This document shows positions 23,175 to 31,817 of a DNA stretch of 64,000 nucleotides, piece by piece. Position 1 is the first letter of the stretch; the number at the start of each line of letters is the position of its first letter. The position numbers and the translations under genes are program-made. Origin of the DNA: Solirubrobacterales bacterium (lineage in GTDB: Bacteria; Actinomycetota; Thermoleophilia; Solirubrobacterales; Solirubrobacteraceae); assembly GCA_027449125.1 (NCBI GenBank), contig DAIDME010000014.1, positions 79,324 through 143,323 of the forward strand, given 5' to 3'. Under the pieces are notes generated by a model. It had not been told where the DNA came from. It did no database searches and worked only from the letters and a program-made list of their open reading frames with translations.

Positions 23175-24512
23175 ATGGAGCAGATCGCGCTCTCAGAAGT
23201 GATCGGGTCGCTGTCCTACGCGCTCGACATCGTCGAGGGACAGCCGCCCGGACACTCGCTGCGCTCGTGCCTGATCGGGATGCGGATCGCCGAGGAGATC
23301 GCCCTGGCCGACCCGGATCGCTCAGACCTCTTCTACGCACTGCTGCTCAAAGACGCGGGCTGCTCGGCGAACTCGAGCCGCATGGCGTCCGTCCTCGCCG
23401 CCGACGACTTTGCCGCCAAGGCCTCTTCGAAGCTGACCGACTGGAGCAACCCGCGGGCGTCGCTCGTGTGGGCTGTCCGCAACGCAGCTCAGGGCGGCGG
23501 CCTGCGACGCCGCGCGCGCGTGCTTGCAGCGATGCGCGATGAGGGTGATCTGACGCACCAGTTCATGGAGGCACGCTGCGACCGCGGCGCGGAGATCGCA
23601 CGCATGCTGTTTCTAACCGAACAGACCGCACGCGCGATCCGCAGCCTCGACGAGCACTGGGACGGGCACGGCATGCCGGACGGTCTGCAAGGCGAACAGA
23701 TCCCGCTGGCGGCGCGCATCCTGTGCCTGTCCCAGACTGTCGAGGTATTTCATCGCGAGGGCGGCGTCCGCGCGGCGCGCGCCGTCGCCCGGCGCCGCAG
23801 CGGCCGCTGGTTTGATCCGCATCTGGTGGACGCGTTCCTGCGCTGCTCGCGTGACGCCGATCTGTGGCGTTCGCTGGACACAGCGGACGTTTCAAGCTGG
23901 GAGCCACCCGGGCTCGAGCTGAGCGCCGACGACCGCCGCCTCGACCGCATCGCGGAGGCCTTCGCCCGTGTGATCGACGCCAAGTCACCGTTCACAGCCA
24001 GCCACTCCGAGCGCGTCGCTGAGCTCGCCGTCGGTACGGGCGCACAGCTCGGCTTCGATGCGGACCTGCAGCGCACGCTCAGACGCGCCGGATTGCTGCA
24101 CGACATCGGCAAGCTCGCGGTCTCCAACCGGATCCTCGACAAGCCAGGCAAGCTGACCGACGCCGAGTTCGACGCGATCAAGTCACACCCTGTCTACACG
24201 CTGCAGATCCTCGAGCGCGCGCCCTGCTTCGAGCAGTTCGCCGAGCTGGCCGCCAACCATCACGAGAAGCTCGACGGCAGCGGCTACCCGCGTCGCCTGG
24301 TGGCGGAGCAGCTGGACCTGCCGATGCGCGTGCTCGCGGTCTCGGACATATACGAGGCGCTCACCGCCAAGCGCCCGTACCGGGAGCCGCTCGAGCCGGC
24401 GCAGGCGCTCGCGATCATCGACCGGGATGTCCCGCACAAGCTCGACGCGACGGCCCGCGAGGGGCTCGGCGAGCACCTGGCGACGTTCGGCGCCGGCAGC
24501 CTCGCGGCCTGA
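23175..24512 (+). CDS. HD-GYP domain protein
   Basis: 445 residues. The N-terminal half is a degenerate HD domain (HSLRSCLIGMRIAEEIAL...LLLKDAGCSAN, RSLDEHWDGHGMPDGL). The C-terminal half is a full HD-GYP phosphodiesterase domain: HSERVAELAV, LLHDIGKLAVS, then NHHEKLDGSGYPRRL. It may degrade cyclic di-GMP or another cyclic nucleotide. The ATG at 23175 was chosen; the longer ORF in the track begins inside the tRNA fragment and is artefactual. No membrane segment. Confidence 0.88.
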   Translation: MEQIALSEVIGSLSYALDIVEGQPPGHSLRSCLIGMRIAEEIALADPDRSDLFYALLLKDAGCSANSSRMASVLAADDFAAKASSKLTDWSNPRASLVWAVRNAAQGGGLRRRARVLAAMRDEGDLTHQFMEARCDRGAEIARMLFLTEQTARAIRSLDEHWDGHGMPDGLQGEQIPLAARILCLSQTVEVFHREGGVRAARAVARRRSGRWFDPHLVDAFLRCSRDADLWRSLDTADVSSWEPPGLELSADDRRLDRIAEAFARVIDAKSPFTASHSERVAELAVGTGAQLGFDADLQRTLRRAGLLHDIGKLAVSNRILDKPGKLTDAEFDAIKSHPVYTLQILERAPCFEQFAELAANHHEKLDGSGYPRRLVAEQLDLPMRVLAVSDIYEALTAKRPYREPLEPAQALAIIDRDVPHKLDATAREGLGEHLATFGAGSLAA

Positions 24513-24618
24513 GCGGCGGCGGGCCGGCGTGCTCGATGCAGCCGCACGGGCATCGCTGCGAAACTTAGGCGCGTTGCCGGTGTCTATGCGGTCGAAGGCA
24601 GAGCCGTAGATCAACCCC

Positions 24619-25431
24619 ATGAAGCAAGTCCTAGCAATCGCCATCGTTGCCGCGCTGGCGGCACCGGCGGGTGCAGCCGCGGCGCCAATGCTGGCTGAGC
24701 CGTTACCCAGCCCGCCGCCGGCATCCTCCACAACCACCATCACCGGCACTGCCACCGCGCCGCAGCAGGCTCCGGCCTACCCGCCTGCCGACATGCGCTC
24801 CGACCGGCGCGCGCTCGGCGCCTACGCGGCCTATCTCAACGCCCTGCTCACGGCCACCGCGTCGGCGCGCGCCGCCGCCAGCGACTACACGGTCACGATC
24901 GTCTCGCAGTGCCGCAGCGCGCTGGAGCCGCTGACCCAGCCGACCACGCAGATCGGCAAAGCGGCACGACGCACGCTGACGGCGATTGGAAACGAGATCG
25001 GGGATGACCTCACGATCAGCTACGACGAGGCGCTGACGCCGCAGTTCAGCAGGTTCTCGCAGCTGCTGCTGCGCCTGCGCTGGCCCCGCAAGAGCTCAGG
25101 CTGGATGGTCGTGCGCCGTTACGTCGCGGCGGAGTCGCGGGTGCTCGCGCTGCAGACCAGCAACCTCTGCCAGGATGCGGGGCTCGCCGGTGCCTCGCCG
25201 CAGCTGCTGCCGCCCGGCACGGCGAGCTTCCTGGCCGCCTACGATCGCGCGTCGGTGGCCGCCAACCGCATGTTCATCAACCTCACGAAGCTGATGGGAA
25301 CCTACACCCGCGCGGGTGAGAGCGCGCTGCTGCAGCGCATCGCCACCCTGGCCGGCGAGTTTGCGAGCACCAGCAGGACCGACCTGCTCACGGCGGGGTC
25401 GCAGCTGACCACAGCGCTGCAGAGCACCTGA
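24619..25431 (+). CDS. Secreted protein of unknown function
   Basis: 270 residues with a clear Sec signal peptide ([22 protein letters not shown]). The mature part is largely helical with Ala/Leu-rich stretches and two cysteines ([19 protein letters not shown]). No family was recognised. It stands alone between the HD-GYP gene and msrA. Confidence 0.75.
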   Translation: MKQVLAIAIVAALAAPAGAAAAPMLAEPLPSPPPASSTTTITGTATAPQQAPAYPPADMRSDRRALGAYAAYLNALLTATASARAAASDYTVTIVSQCRSALEPLTQPTTQIGKAARRTLTAIGNEIGDDLTISYDEALTPQFSRFSQLLLRLRWPRKSSGWMVVRRYVAAESRVLALQTSNLCQDAGLAGASPQLLPPGTASFLAAYDRASVAANRMFINLTKLMGTYTRAGESALLQRIATLAGEFASTSRTDLLTAGSQLTTALQST

Positions 25432-25477
25432 CCGACGGCGAGGCCAAGCGGCCGTGCCGTTCTCCCCCGGAGCTCCT

Positions 25478-26149
25478 ATGCTTGAGGTCGTGTTCGGACT
25501 CTGGAACGAGAAGACGAAGATGGTGGACCCGGGCCGGGCCCTGCCCGGCAGGCCACAGCGAGTGCCGGTGCCCGCCGGCCACACGGTTCTGGGCACGCGG
25601 CTCGAGCCGCCCTTCCCCGACGGCCTCGAGCAGGCGACGCTCGCGCTCGGCTGCTTCTGGGGAGCGGAGCGGGCGTTCTGGAAGCTCCCCGGGGTTTACA
25701 CCACCGCGGTCGGCTACAGCGGCGGCTACACGCCGAACCCGACCTACGAAGAGGTGTGCAGCGGCAGCACCGGCCACGCCGAGTGCGTGCTGGTGGTCTT
25801 CGACCCGGCGCAGATCCCCTACGCCGAGCTGCTGCGCCACTTCTGGGAGAGCCACGACCCGACCCAGGGGATGCGTCAGGGAAATGACCTCGGCACCCAG
25901 TACCGCTCCGCCATCTACTACGCGGACGCGCAGCAGCGCGCGGTGGCAGAGGCATCCAAGCGGGCCTATGCCGAGCAGCTCGGGCGGGCCGGCTTCGGCG
26001 AGATCACGACCGAGATAGCAGCCGCCGGGCCGTTCTACTACGCCGAGGACTACCACCAGCAGTACCTGGACAAGAACCCGGGTGGCTACTGCGGGCTCGG
26101 CGGCACCGGCGTCAGCTGCCCCGTCGGGCTGGCCGCGGTCGGCGATTGA
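25478..26149 (+). CDS. msrA: Peptide-methionine (S)-S-oxide reductase
   Basis: 223 residues. The catalytic motif [11 protein letters not shown] is preceded by an N-terminal extension; [25 protein letters not shown] and [24 protein letters not shown] complete the family, the last holding the resolving cysteines. It repairs methionine-S-sulfoxide in proteins using thioredoxin. The ATG at 25478 follows GGAG by 5 nt; a GTG at 25454 would add eight residues. The stop overlaps the next gene (TTGA). Confidence 0.95.
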   Translation: MLEVVFGLWNEKTKMVDPGRALPGRPQRVPVPAGHTVLGTRLEPPFPDGLEQATLALGCFWGAERAFWKLPGVYTTAVGYSGGYTPNPTYEEVCSGSTGHAECVLVVFDPAQIPYAELLRHFWESHDPTQGMRQGNDLGTQYRSAIYYADAQQRAVAEASKRAYAEQLGRAGFGEITTEIAAAGPFYYAEDYHQQYLDKNPGGYCGLGGTGVSCPVGLAAVGD

Positions 26150-26790
26150 CCGAGACGGGCACGAGCGGCCGGCGCGCGGCTGGCGCGGCGGCACTGGTCG
26201 TGCTGTTTGACATCGGCGGCGTGCTCGCACCCTTCGAGGGACTCGCTGACCTGCGCCGGCTGACCGGAGAATCCGAAGCGGACGCCGCCACGCGGTGGCT
26301 GCGCAGCCCGACCGTGCGCAGCTTCGAGTCGGGCGCCTGCGATGAGCTCGCGTTCGCCCGCGGAGTGATCGCGGAGTGGGGCTTTGAGCTCTCGCCCGAA
26401 CAGTTTCTGGAGCAGTTCCGCGGCTGGCTCGGCGACCCCTACCCGGGGGCCGACGCGCTCGTGTGCGAGACCGCCAGCCGCGCCCGGGTCGGCTGCCTCT
26501 CGAACACCAACGGCCTGCAGTGGCGTGAGCGGATCTCACGCTGGCCGCTCACCGCCCGCTTCCAGGAGCGGCTGTTGTCCTTCGAGCTCGGTGCCGTCAA
26601 GCCCGACCGCGAGATCTTCACGCGCGCGCTCGCCAGGCTCGAGGTGCCGGCCGAGTCGGTGCTGCTGCTCGACGACAACGAGCACAACGTCGCCGGCGCG
26701 CGGGCTGCCGGCATGCGGGCCGAGCAGGCGCTGGGCGTGGGCGGCGCCCGCGCGGCGCTGGTAGGCCACGGGCTGGTGGCACCCGGTTAG
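26146..26790 (+). CDS. HAD-superfamily hydrolase, subfamily IA
   Basis: 214 residues. HAD motif I appears as [14 protein letters not shown] (the second Asp is replaced by Gly, as in several epoxide-hydrolase-like members), motif II as CLSNTN, motif III as [11 protein letters not shown], and motif IV as [14 protein letters not shown]. The start is a TTG overlapping the msrA stop. The substrate is unknown; sugar or nucleotide phosphatase is the default guess. Confidence 0.85.
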   Translation: MTETGTSGRRAAGAAALVVLFDIGGVLAPFEGLADLRRLTGESEADAATRWLRSPTVRSFESGACDELAFARGVIAEWGFELSPEQFLEQFRGWLGDPYPGADALVCETASRARVGCLSNTNGLQWRERISRWPLTARFQERLLSFELGAVKPDREIFTRALARLEVPAESVLLLDDNEHNVAGARAAGMRAEQALGVGGARAALVGHGLVAPG

Positions 26791-26804
26791 GACAAGGCTC
26801 GGGC

Positions 26805-26836
26805 GTCGGGGGCTGCACTGTGCAGCAGCCCCCGAC
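26805..26836. terminator. Bidirectional hairpin between convergent HAD and thrC genes
   Basis: GTCGGGGGCTGC (26805-26816) and GCAGCCCCCGAC (26825-26836) form a perfect 12-bp stem with an 8-nt loop that can itself pair. It lies between two converging stop codons; no long T-tract follows on either strand. Confidence 0.65.
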
Positions 26837-26849
26837 AGCGCCGCGCTCT

Positions 26850-28091
26850 CTAGCTGCGCCCGCCGACCGGCAGACGCTCCTCGCGGGCCCGCTCGAACGA
26901 GTCGAAGCTCGCGTCTATCTCCCAGGCCTCGAAGGTGCCGCGCGCGCACTCGAGCGTCTTCAGGCCCTCACCGGTGATGACCGCGACCACCCGCTCCGCC
27001 GGGTCGATGTCGCCGCGCTGCGCCAGTTTGCGCAGGACGGCGGTGGTGACCCCACCGGCGGTCTCGGTGAAGATGCCCGTGGTCTGGGCGAGCAGCCTGA
27101 TGCCGTCACGGATCTCGTCGTCTGAGACCGAGTCGATCGCGCCGCCGCTGCGCCGGGCGAGGTCGAGCGCGTAGGGCCCGTCGGCCGGGTTGCCGATCGC
27201 AAGCGACTTGGCGATCGTGTCGGGCTTCACCGGGCGGCAGAAGTCGCGGCCCTCGGCGTAGGCCTGCGCGACCGGCGAGCACCCCTCTGCCTGGGCGCCG
27301 TTGAAGACCGGCAGCCGGCCTGACACGAGCCCGACCTCGAGCCACTCGTCGAACGCTCTTGCGAGCTTGGTGTAAAGCGACCCGGAGGCGATCGGCGCCA
27401 CCACGCGGTCGGGCAGCTCGAACCCGAGCTGCTCGGCGATCTCAAATGCGAGCGTCTTTGAGCCCTCGGCGTAGTAGGGGCGCATGTTGATGTTCACGAA
27501 CGCCCACTCGTGCTCACCCGAGAGCTCGGTGCACAGTCGGTTGACGTCGTCATAGTTCCCGTGGACCGCGACCATGTTCGTGCCGTAGATCCCGGTGGCG
27601 AGCACCTTCTGCTCCTCCAGGTCGTCGGGGATGAAGACGAAGGACTCGAGCCCGGCCGCCGACGCGTGCGCGGCCACGGCGTTCGCGAGGTTGCCGGTCG
27701 ACGCGCAGGCGATCGTCTGAAAGCCGAGCTCCTGGGCGCGGGCCAGGGCAACCGAGACCACGCGATCCTTGAACGAGTGCGTCGGGTTGGCGGCGTCGTT
27801 CTTGATCCACAGCTCGCCGATCCCCAGCTCGCGGGCGAGCCGGTCGGCGCGCACGAGCGGTGTCCATCCGGCTCCGAGCGCAGACTGCGGGCGCTCCACG
27901 GGCAGGAAGTCGGCGTAGCGCCAGATCGAATACGGACCCGCCTGGATCCGGCGTCTGAGCTCGTCCGGATCGGCGTTGGAGCGCTCGCCGTACCGTACTT
28001 CCAGCGGGCCGAAGCAGCGCTCGCAGACGTAGCGAGCGTCGAGCGGGTATCCGGTCCCACATTCCTTACATCTGAGTGCTTCTGGCGGCAT
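26850..28091 (-). CDS. thrC: Threonine synthase (PLP fold type II)
   Basis: 413 residues. An N-terminal zinc-ribbon (CKECGTGYPLDARYVCERC) precedes the PLP enzyme, with the lysine loop in PTHSFKDRVVSVAL near residue 110, IACASTGNLANAVAAHA for phosphate binding, and a C-terminal EGLKTLE motif. It converts O-phosphohomoserine to threonine. The ATG at 28091 is preceded by GGAGG. That site is the 3' arm of a hairpin downstream of a SAM-I riboswitch, an unusual control for a threonine gene. A paralog with another acceptor, such as a sulfur nucleophile, cannot be excluded. Confidence 0.88.
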   Translation of the reverse strand: MPPEALRCKECGTGYPLDARYVCERCFGPLEVRYGERSNADPDELRRRIQAGPYSIWRYADFLPVERPQSALGAGWTPLVRADRLARELGIGELWIKNDAANPTHSFKDRVVSVALARAQELGFQTIACASTGNLANAVAAHASAAGLESFVFIPDDLEEQKVLATGIYGTNMVAVHGNYDDVNRLCTELSGEHEWAFVNINMRPYYAEGSKTLAFEIAEQLGFELPDRVVAPIASGSLYTKLARAFDEWLEVGLVSGRLPVFNGAQAEGCSPVAQAYAEGRDFCRPVKPDTIAKSLAIGNPADGPYALDLARRSGGAIDSVSDDEIRDGIRLLAQTTGIFTETAGGVTTAVLRKLAQRGDIDPAERVVAVITGEGLKTLECARGTFEAWEIDASFDSFERAREERLPVGGRS

Positions 28092-28094
28092 ATC

Positions 28095-28127
28095 GAAAAA
28101 CCTCCGCCGGGTTTCCGTGGTCGGAGG
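28095..28127 (-). terminator. Riboswitch expression platform: terminator that also hides the thrC Shine-Dalgarno
   Basis: On the minus strand CCTCCG (28127-28122) pairs with CGGAGG (28106-28101), followed by TTTTT and, four bases later, the thrC ATG. The 3' arm contains GGAGG, the only thrC ribosome site. The structure can therefore both terminate transcription and block translation. Confidence 0.8.
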
Positions 28128-28145
28128 CTCTAGGACCGCCCTACC

Positions 28146-28251
28146 CACATCTCCCAGGCCTGTCGTTGGAGCCTGATGGAATTGGCACCGTTTCCTTGCG
28201 GTCGGTTGCCGGGGTTTCGTAGGGCCATTTCCCTCCACCCCTCTGGATGCG
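28146..28251 (-). ncRNA. SAM-I (S-box) riboswitch upstream of thrC
   Basis: The leader carries the S-box core in order: AGAGGGGTGGAGGGA, TGGCCCTACGAAACCC, GGCAACC, a variable P3-P4 stem, GGTGCCAATTCC, and a closing P1 strand (CGCATC with GATGTG). These match the SAM-I aptamer of met genes in Gram-positive bacteria. SAM binding stabilises P1 and normally turns the downstream gene off. It lies 50 nt upstream of thrC with a terminator/SD hairpin in between. Confidence 0.93.
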
Positions 28252-28390
28252 TACAGCTATGTGAGCGCAAAGCGTACATGATCGTCGAAGGTCCGTGCAC
28301 GCACGCGGGGCCGCCGCCTGGTCCTGCCGGCCCGGCCACCGGCGACGGGCCGTAGATCTGCCCGGCGTAGTTTGCGACACTCCTGGGCTG

Positions 28391-29392
28391 GTGAGCGCGA
28401 TCGACTTCGACTTCACGCCCGTGGCCGACCCCGGCAGCGAGCAGCGCGAGGCGCCACGCAGGCGCCTGCTGATGATCGCCAACCCGTTCGCATCGAGCGT
28501 CTCCGAGCGGCTGCGGACGCTCGTGATCGCGGCTCTGCGTGGCAGTTACGTGGTCGACGCCGTCGACACCGAGCGGCGAGACCACGCCACTGAGCTGTGC
28601 CGGGAGGCCGCCCACGAGGGCTACGACGCCGTGGTGGCCTTTGGCGGCGACGGGACGGCCAACGAGGCCGCCAACGGGCTGGTCGGGACGCGCACGCCGC
28701 TGACCTGCCTGCCTGGGGGACGCGCGAACGTGTACTGCAGGATGCTCGGGATACCACCCGATGTGGTGGACGCGACCGAGCATCTGCTGGGCCTCGCCCA
28801 CAGCTGGCAGACCCGCCAGGTCGATCTAGGGCGCGTGGGCGAGCGCTACTTCCTGTTCTCCGCCGGCGTGGGGCTGGACGCCGATGTGGTGGAGCGGGTG
28901 GACGCCCACCCGCGCCTGAAGGCCAGGCTCGGCGAGTACTACTACGCCTGGGTGGCCACGAGCACGTTCGCGAGGCGCTACCTGCTCTCGCCACCACGAC
29001 TCGAGGCCGAGCTCGAGCACGCCGGGTCCGACACCGCCAGTCGCCCGCGGGGAGTCACGTTCCTGGTTCAGAACGCCGCGCCCTACACCTACTTCGGCGA
29101 CCGCGGCGTCGAGATGGCGCGTGGCGCGTCGCTGGTGAGCGGCGACCTCGCAGGGCTGCTGCTCGAGCGCACCAACCCGCTCGACATCCCCTCGATCGCC
29201 TGGCGGGCGCTCTCCTCCCGCGCGCAGGTCGCCGCGCACCGGCGCGTCGCGGAGTTCCGCGCCCAGCGCTGGCTCCGAGTCCGTTCGCTCGACGGCCGGC
29301 CACTGCCGTTGCAGGTTGACGGGGACTACATCGGCGCGCGCCACGAGCACAGCTTCTCGGTCTCCCCCGGCGCGCTCACCGTGCTCGCCTGA
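28391..29392 (+). CDS. Diacylglycerol/sphingosine kinase-like protein
   Basis: 333 residues from a GTG at 28391. The catalytic domain shows MIANPFASSVSERLRTL, the nucleotide-binding AFGGDGTANEAANGLVGT near residue 90, LPGGRANVYCRMLG, and the C-terminal LPLQVDGDYIG typical of YegS/DgkB-like lipid kinases. It probably phosphorylates diacylglycerol or a related lipid. It is divergent from thrC; the 139 bp between the riboswitch and this start hold both promoters. Confidence 0.87.
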   Translation: MSAIDFDFTPVADPGSEQREAPRRRLLMIANPFASSVSERLRTLVIAALRGSYVVDAVDTERRDHATELCREAAHEGYDAVVAFGGDGTANEAANGLVGTRTPLTCLPGGRANVYCRMLGIPPDVVDATEHLLGLAHSWQTRQVDLGRVGERYFLFSAGVGLDADVVERVDAHPRLKARLGEYYYAWVATSTFARRYLLSPPRLEAELEHAGSDTASRPRGVTFLVQNAAPYTYFGDRGVEMARGASLVSGDLAGLLLERTNPLDIPSIAWRALSSRAQVAAHRRVAEFRAQRWLRVRSLDGRPLPLQVDGDYIGARHEHSFSVSPGALTVLA

Positions 29393-29510
29393 GCCTGGCG
29401 GCGCGCGCCCGCGACGGCCCGGCTGAGCGCCTGCCCGGCGTGCGCTCACGCCGCACCGTCACGGTCCGGCAACCATCAAATCCCGCACGTAGCGCCCAAA
29501 ACCTTCCGGC

Positions 29511-29552
29511 AGGGGGGTCGATTTCGGTGGGCTGATGCCTCCATTGATCATG
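29511..29552 (+). promoter_or_regulatory. Structured leader shared with the DUF559 gene (copy 1)
   Basis: AGGGGGGTCGATT is followed by a short hairpin and then GATGCCTCCATTG. The same two blocks with the same spacing recur at 42960-43001. GGGGG can pair with CCTCC, enclosing an inner hairpin TCGG-TGGG-CTGA. The CCTCC block falls within codons 2-3 of the downstream gene. Confidence 0.65.
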
Positions 29553-30332
29553 ACGCCCAACGCACAACCGCAGCTGACCTCAGCCGACCTCTCGGTGCTC
29601 GGCCCGCTGGCCGAGCACCGGCTCCTGATCGTCCCCCAGCTCGCCGTCCTGCTCGGGGTGGGCGCCGCCACCGCGACGCGGCGCTGCCGGCGTCTGGCCG
29701 ACGCCCGCCTGCTGCGCCTGGAACGGACCTTCAACCGCCTGCCGGCGGCGGCATCGATCGCCGCCGCCGGCCTCCAGACGATCGGCTCGCCATTGAAGCC
29801 GCCAGCCTTCAACCTGGCCGAGTACCGCCACGACGTCGGTGTCGGCTGGCTGTGGCTGGCGGCTCGCGCCGGTCGCTTCGGCAGGCCGCGGACGCTGCTG
29901 ACAGAACGCGTGATGCAGGCTCGGGACGATCACCATGCGGGCGCGCACGGTGCCGGCGGCTCGGGCATCGGCCTGGGGGTCTTCGGCGCGGACGGGCGGG
30001 TCCGTCGCCACTATCCAGACCTGCTGATCGAGCTGCCCGGGGGCGGGAATGTGGCCGTGGAGCTCGAGCTGACGGCCAAGAGCTCGGCGCGGATGACCGC
30101 GATCATGTCTGCCTACGCGAGTGATGCACGAGTGGCCAGGATCGTCTACCTGGCCGGCAGCGAGACTGTCGCGCGTACGGTCGACCGTGCGGCGGCGGCC
30201 GCGGGCACAGCCGACCGCGTCCACATCCGGCTGTTGGCCGCAGACGGGATCGAGGGGGCGAGCGTCGCCGGCACGCGAGACGACGGGCGCGCGCTACGGT
30301 CCGCGCGCTCGCGGGCGGTGATGTGTCGATGA
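29535..30332 (+). CDS. Replication-relaxation family wHTH protein
   Basis: 265 residues. An N-terminal winged helix (EHRLLIVPQLAVLLGVGAATATRRCRRLADARLLRLE) is followed by a region with HHAGAHGAGG and a DLLIELPGGGNVAVELELTAKSSARM segment, as in Replic_Relax (PF13814-like) proteins of actinobacterial conjugative and plasmid elements. The second half looks like a nuclease-type fold (D...E-L-E-x-T-x-K), so DNA binding or cleavage is possible. ATGA overlap with the TraG-like gene implies joint function. The start could be ATG 29535 or ATG 29550. Confidence 0.75.
   Translation: MPPLIMTPNAQPQLTSADLSVLGPLAEHRLLIVPQLAVLLGVGAATATRRCRRLADARLLRLERTFNRLPAAASIAAAGLQTIGSPLKPPAFNLAEYRHDVGVGWLWLAARAGRFGRPRTLLTERVMQARDDHHAGAHGAGGSGIGLGVFGADGRVRRHYPDLLIELPGGGNVAVELELTAKSSARMTAIMSAYASDARVARIVYLAGSETVARTVDRAAAAAGTADRVHIRLLAADGIEGASVAGTRDDGRALRSARSRAVMCR
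29593..29620. repeat. 12-bp hairpin with CGCT loop in the replication-relaxation gene
   Basis: CGGTGCTCGGCC (29593-29604) pairs exactly with GGCCGAGCACCG (29609-29620) around CGCT. It is one of five hairpins in the window with the GGCC-CGCT-GGCC core; here it encodes GPLA in the wHTH. Confidence 0.7.
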
Positions 30333-31810
30333 GCGACCCGCCGCAGGCGCCACGACCGCCACGGCCCCCGGCGCCCGGGCATTTGGCTGGCGGCATCCTG
30401 TGGACGCTTGCCGGCGCGGTGGCGTTGACCGCGCTGCCGGCGGGTGCGGCGGTAGCGCTGATCATCGCCGCGTTCGGCCTGCGGAGCGTCTGGTCGCTGG
30501 CCAGGCGCCTGCAGGAGCGGGAGCGGCTGAGCACCGCGAAGCTCACGGCCGGGCGGATGATCACGATCGGCCACGACGCGGACGGCCGAGCGGTGGAGAT
30601 TCCGGAGCGCACGCTCGCAGCCCACGGCCTGATCCTCGGTGCCACCGGCGCCGGGAAGACGACGACGATGCTGACGCTGCTGCGCGATCAGATCAGCCAC
30701 GGGCGCGGCGTGGTGGCGATCGACCTGAAGGGCAGCCGCGCGTTCGCGGCCGAGCTGCAGGCGGCCGCCGAGGCGGCCGGTCGCCCGTTCAGGGAGTGGT
30801 CCCCGGAGGCCCAGACGCGCTGGAACCCGCTCGCCAGCGGCAACGCCACGGAGCTCAAGGACAAGCTGCTCGGGACCGAGCGCTTCACAGAGCCCCACTA
30901 CCGGCGCGCCGCCGAGCGCTACCTGCAGATCGCGATCGCGACCGCACAGGAGGCCGAGCCGGATCGGCCGCTCACGCTCACGCGGGTGGTGGCGCTGATG
31001 AACCCGGCGCGGCTGGCGGCGCTCGCCCGGCGCGCCGGGCCGCAGCGGCTGGCGCATGTGCAAGAGTATGTGGCCGGCCTGACCTCCGACCAGGTGAGCG
31101 CGGTTCGCGGCCTGGGATCGCGCCTTGCGGTGCTGACGGAGTCACACGTCGGGCCGTTGCTCGAGCCCGGCGAGGGCTCCGAGACGCTCGACCTGCGCGG
31201 CGCGCTGGACGGTGGCGAGGTGGTGCTCTTCAGCCTCAACTCGAGCACCTACGGCGGCCTCGCGGCGATGCTCGGGACGCTCGCGGTGGCGGATCTGACC
31301 GCCGCCTCAGGCGCCCGTCTGGCGGACCGGCCGGCCGGGCCCAGGCAGGCGCTGGTGGCCATCGACGAGTTCTCGGCGCTGCGCTCGGACAACCTGCTGT
31401 CGCTGCTCGTGCGCGGCCGCGAAGCAGGCGTCGGGGTGCTGCTGGCGACGCAGGAGATGGCCGACCTGGACCGTGCCGGAGAGGGCGTGCGCAAGGAGTT
31501 CCTCGGCAACACGGCGCTCAAGATCGCTCACCGCCAGGATGTGCCGGAGTCCGCGCGCGCGGTGGCGGAGCTGACCGGCACCATGCAGGTCTGGGAGCGC
31601 AGCTACCACCACCGGCCCGGCCTCCGCGGCGCGCGGGCGAGCACCTCCGTGAGTGACCGTCTGGTGACGCGAACGCGCATAGACGCCGACCGGATCGGCT
31701 CGATGGCCACCGGTGAGGCGGTCGTCGTGGTGAAGTCGCCGTACGTGAGCAGCCGACTGGCGCGCATCCGCCGTGGCGCGCCGCCTCGGGGCTCGGGCCG
31801 CGAGCGCTAG
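30329..31810 (+). CDS. TraG/VirD4-type DNA-pumping ATPase
   Basis: 493 residues. Two hydrophobic segments (about residues 20-52) precede a P-loop ATPase: Walker A LGATGAGKTTTM near residue 110, VAIDLKGSR, Walker B ALVAIDEFSAL near residue 350, and LLATQEMADL as in coupling proteins of conjugation systems. No relaxase, T4SS channel or integrase gene accompanies it. The GTG at 30323 in the track is an alternative; ATG 30329 overlaps the upstream stop (ATGA). Likely membrane-bound and acting on DNA. Confidence 0.85.
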   Translation: MSDPPQAPRPPRPPAPGHLAGGILWTLAGAVALTALPAGAAVALIIAAFGLRSVWSLARRLQERERLSTAKLTAGRMITIGHDADGRAVEIPERTLAAHGLILGATGAGKTTTMLTLLRDQISHGRGVVAIDLKGSRAFAAELQAAAEAAGRPFREWSPEAQTRWNPLASGNATELKDKLLGTERFTEPHYRRAAERYLQIAIATAQEAEPDRPLTLTRVVALMNPARLAALARRAGPQRLAHVQEYVAGLTSDQVSAVRGLGSRLAVLTESHVGPLLEPGEGSETLDLRGALDGGEVVLFSLNSSTYGGLAAMLGTLAVADLTAASGARLADRPAGPRQALVAIDEFSALRSDNLLSLLVRGREAGVGVLLATQEMADLDRAGEGVRKEFLGNTALKIAHRQDVPESARAVAELTGTMQVWERSYHHRPGLRGARASTSVSDRLVTRTRIDADRIGSMATGEAVVVVKSPYVSSRLARIRRGAPPRGSGRER

Positions 31811-31817
31811 GCGGTCG

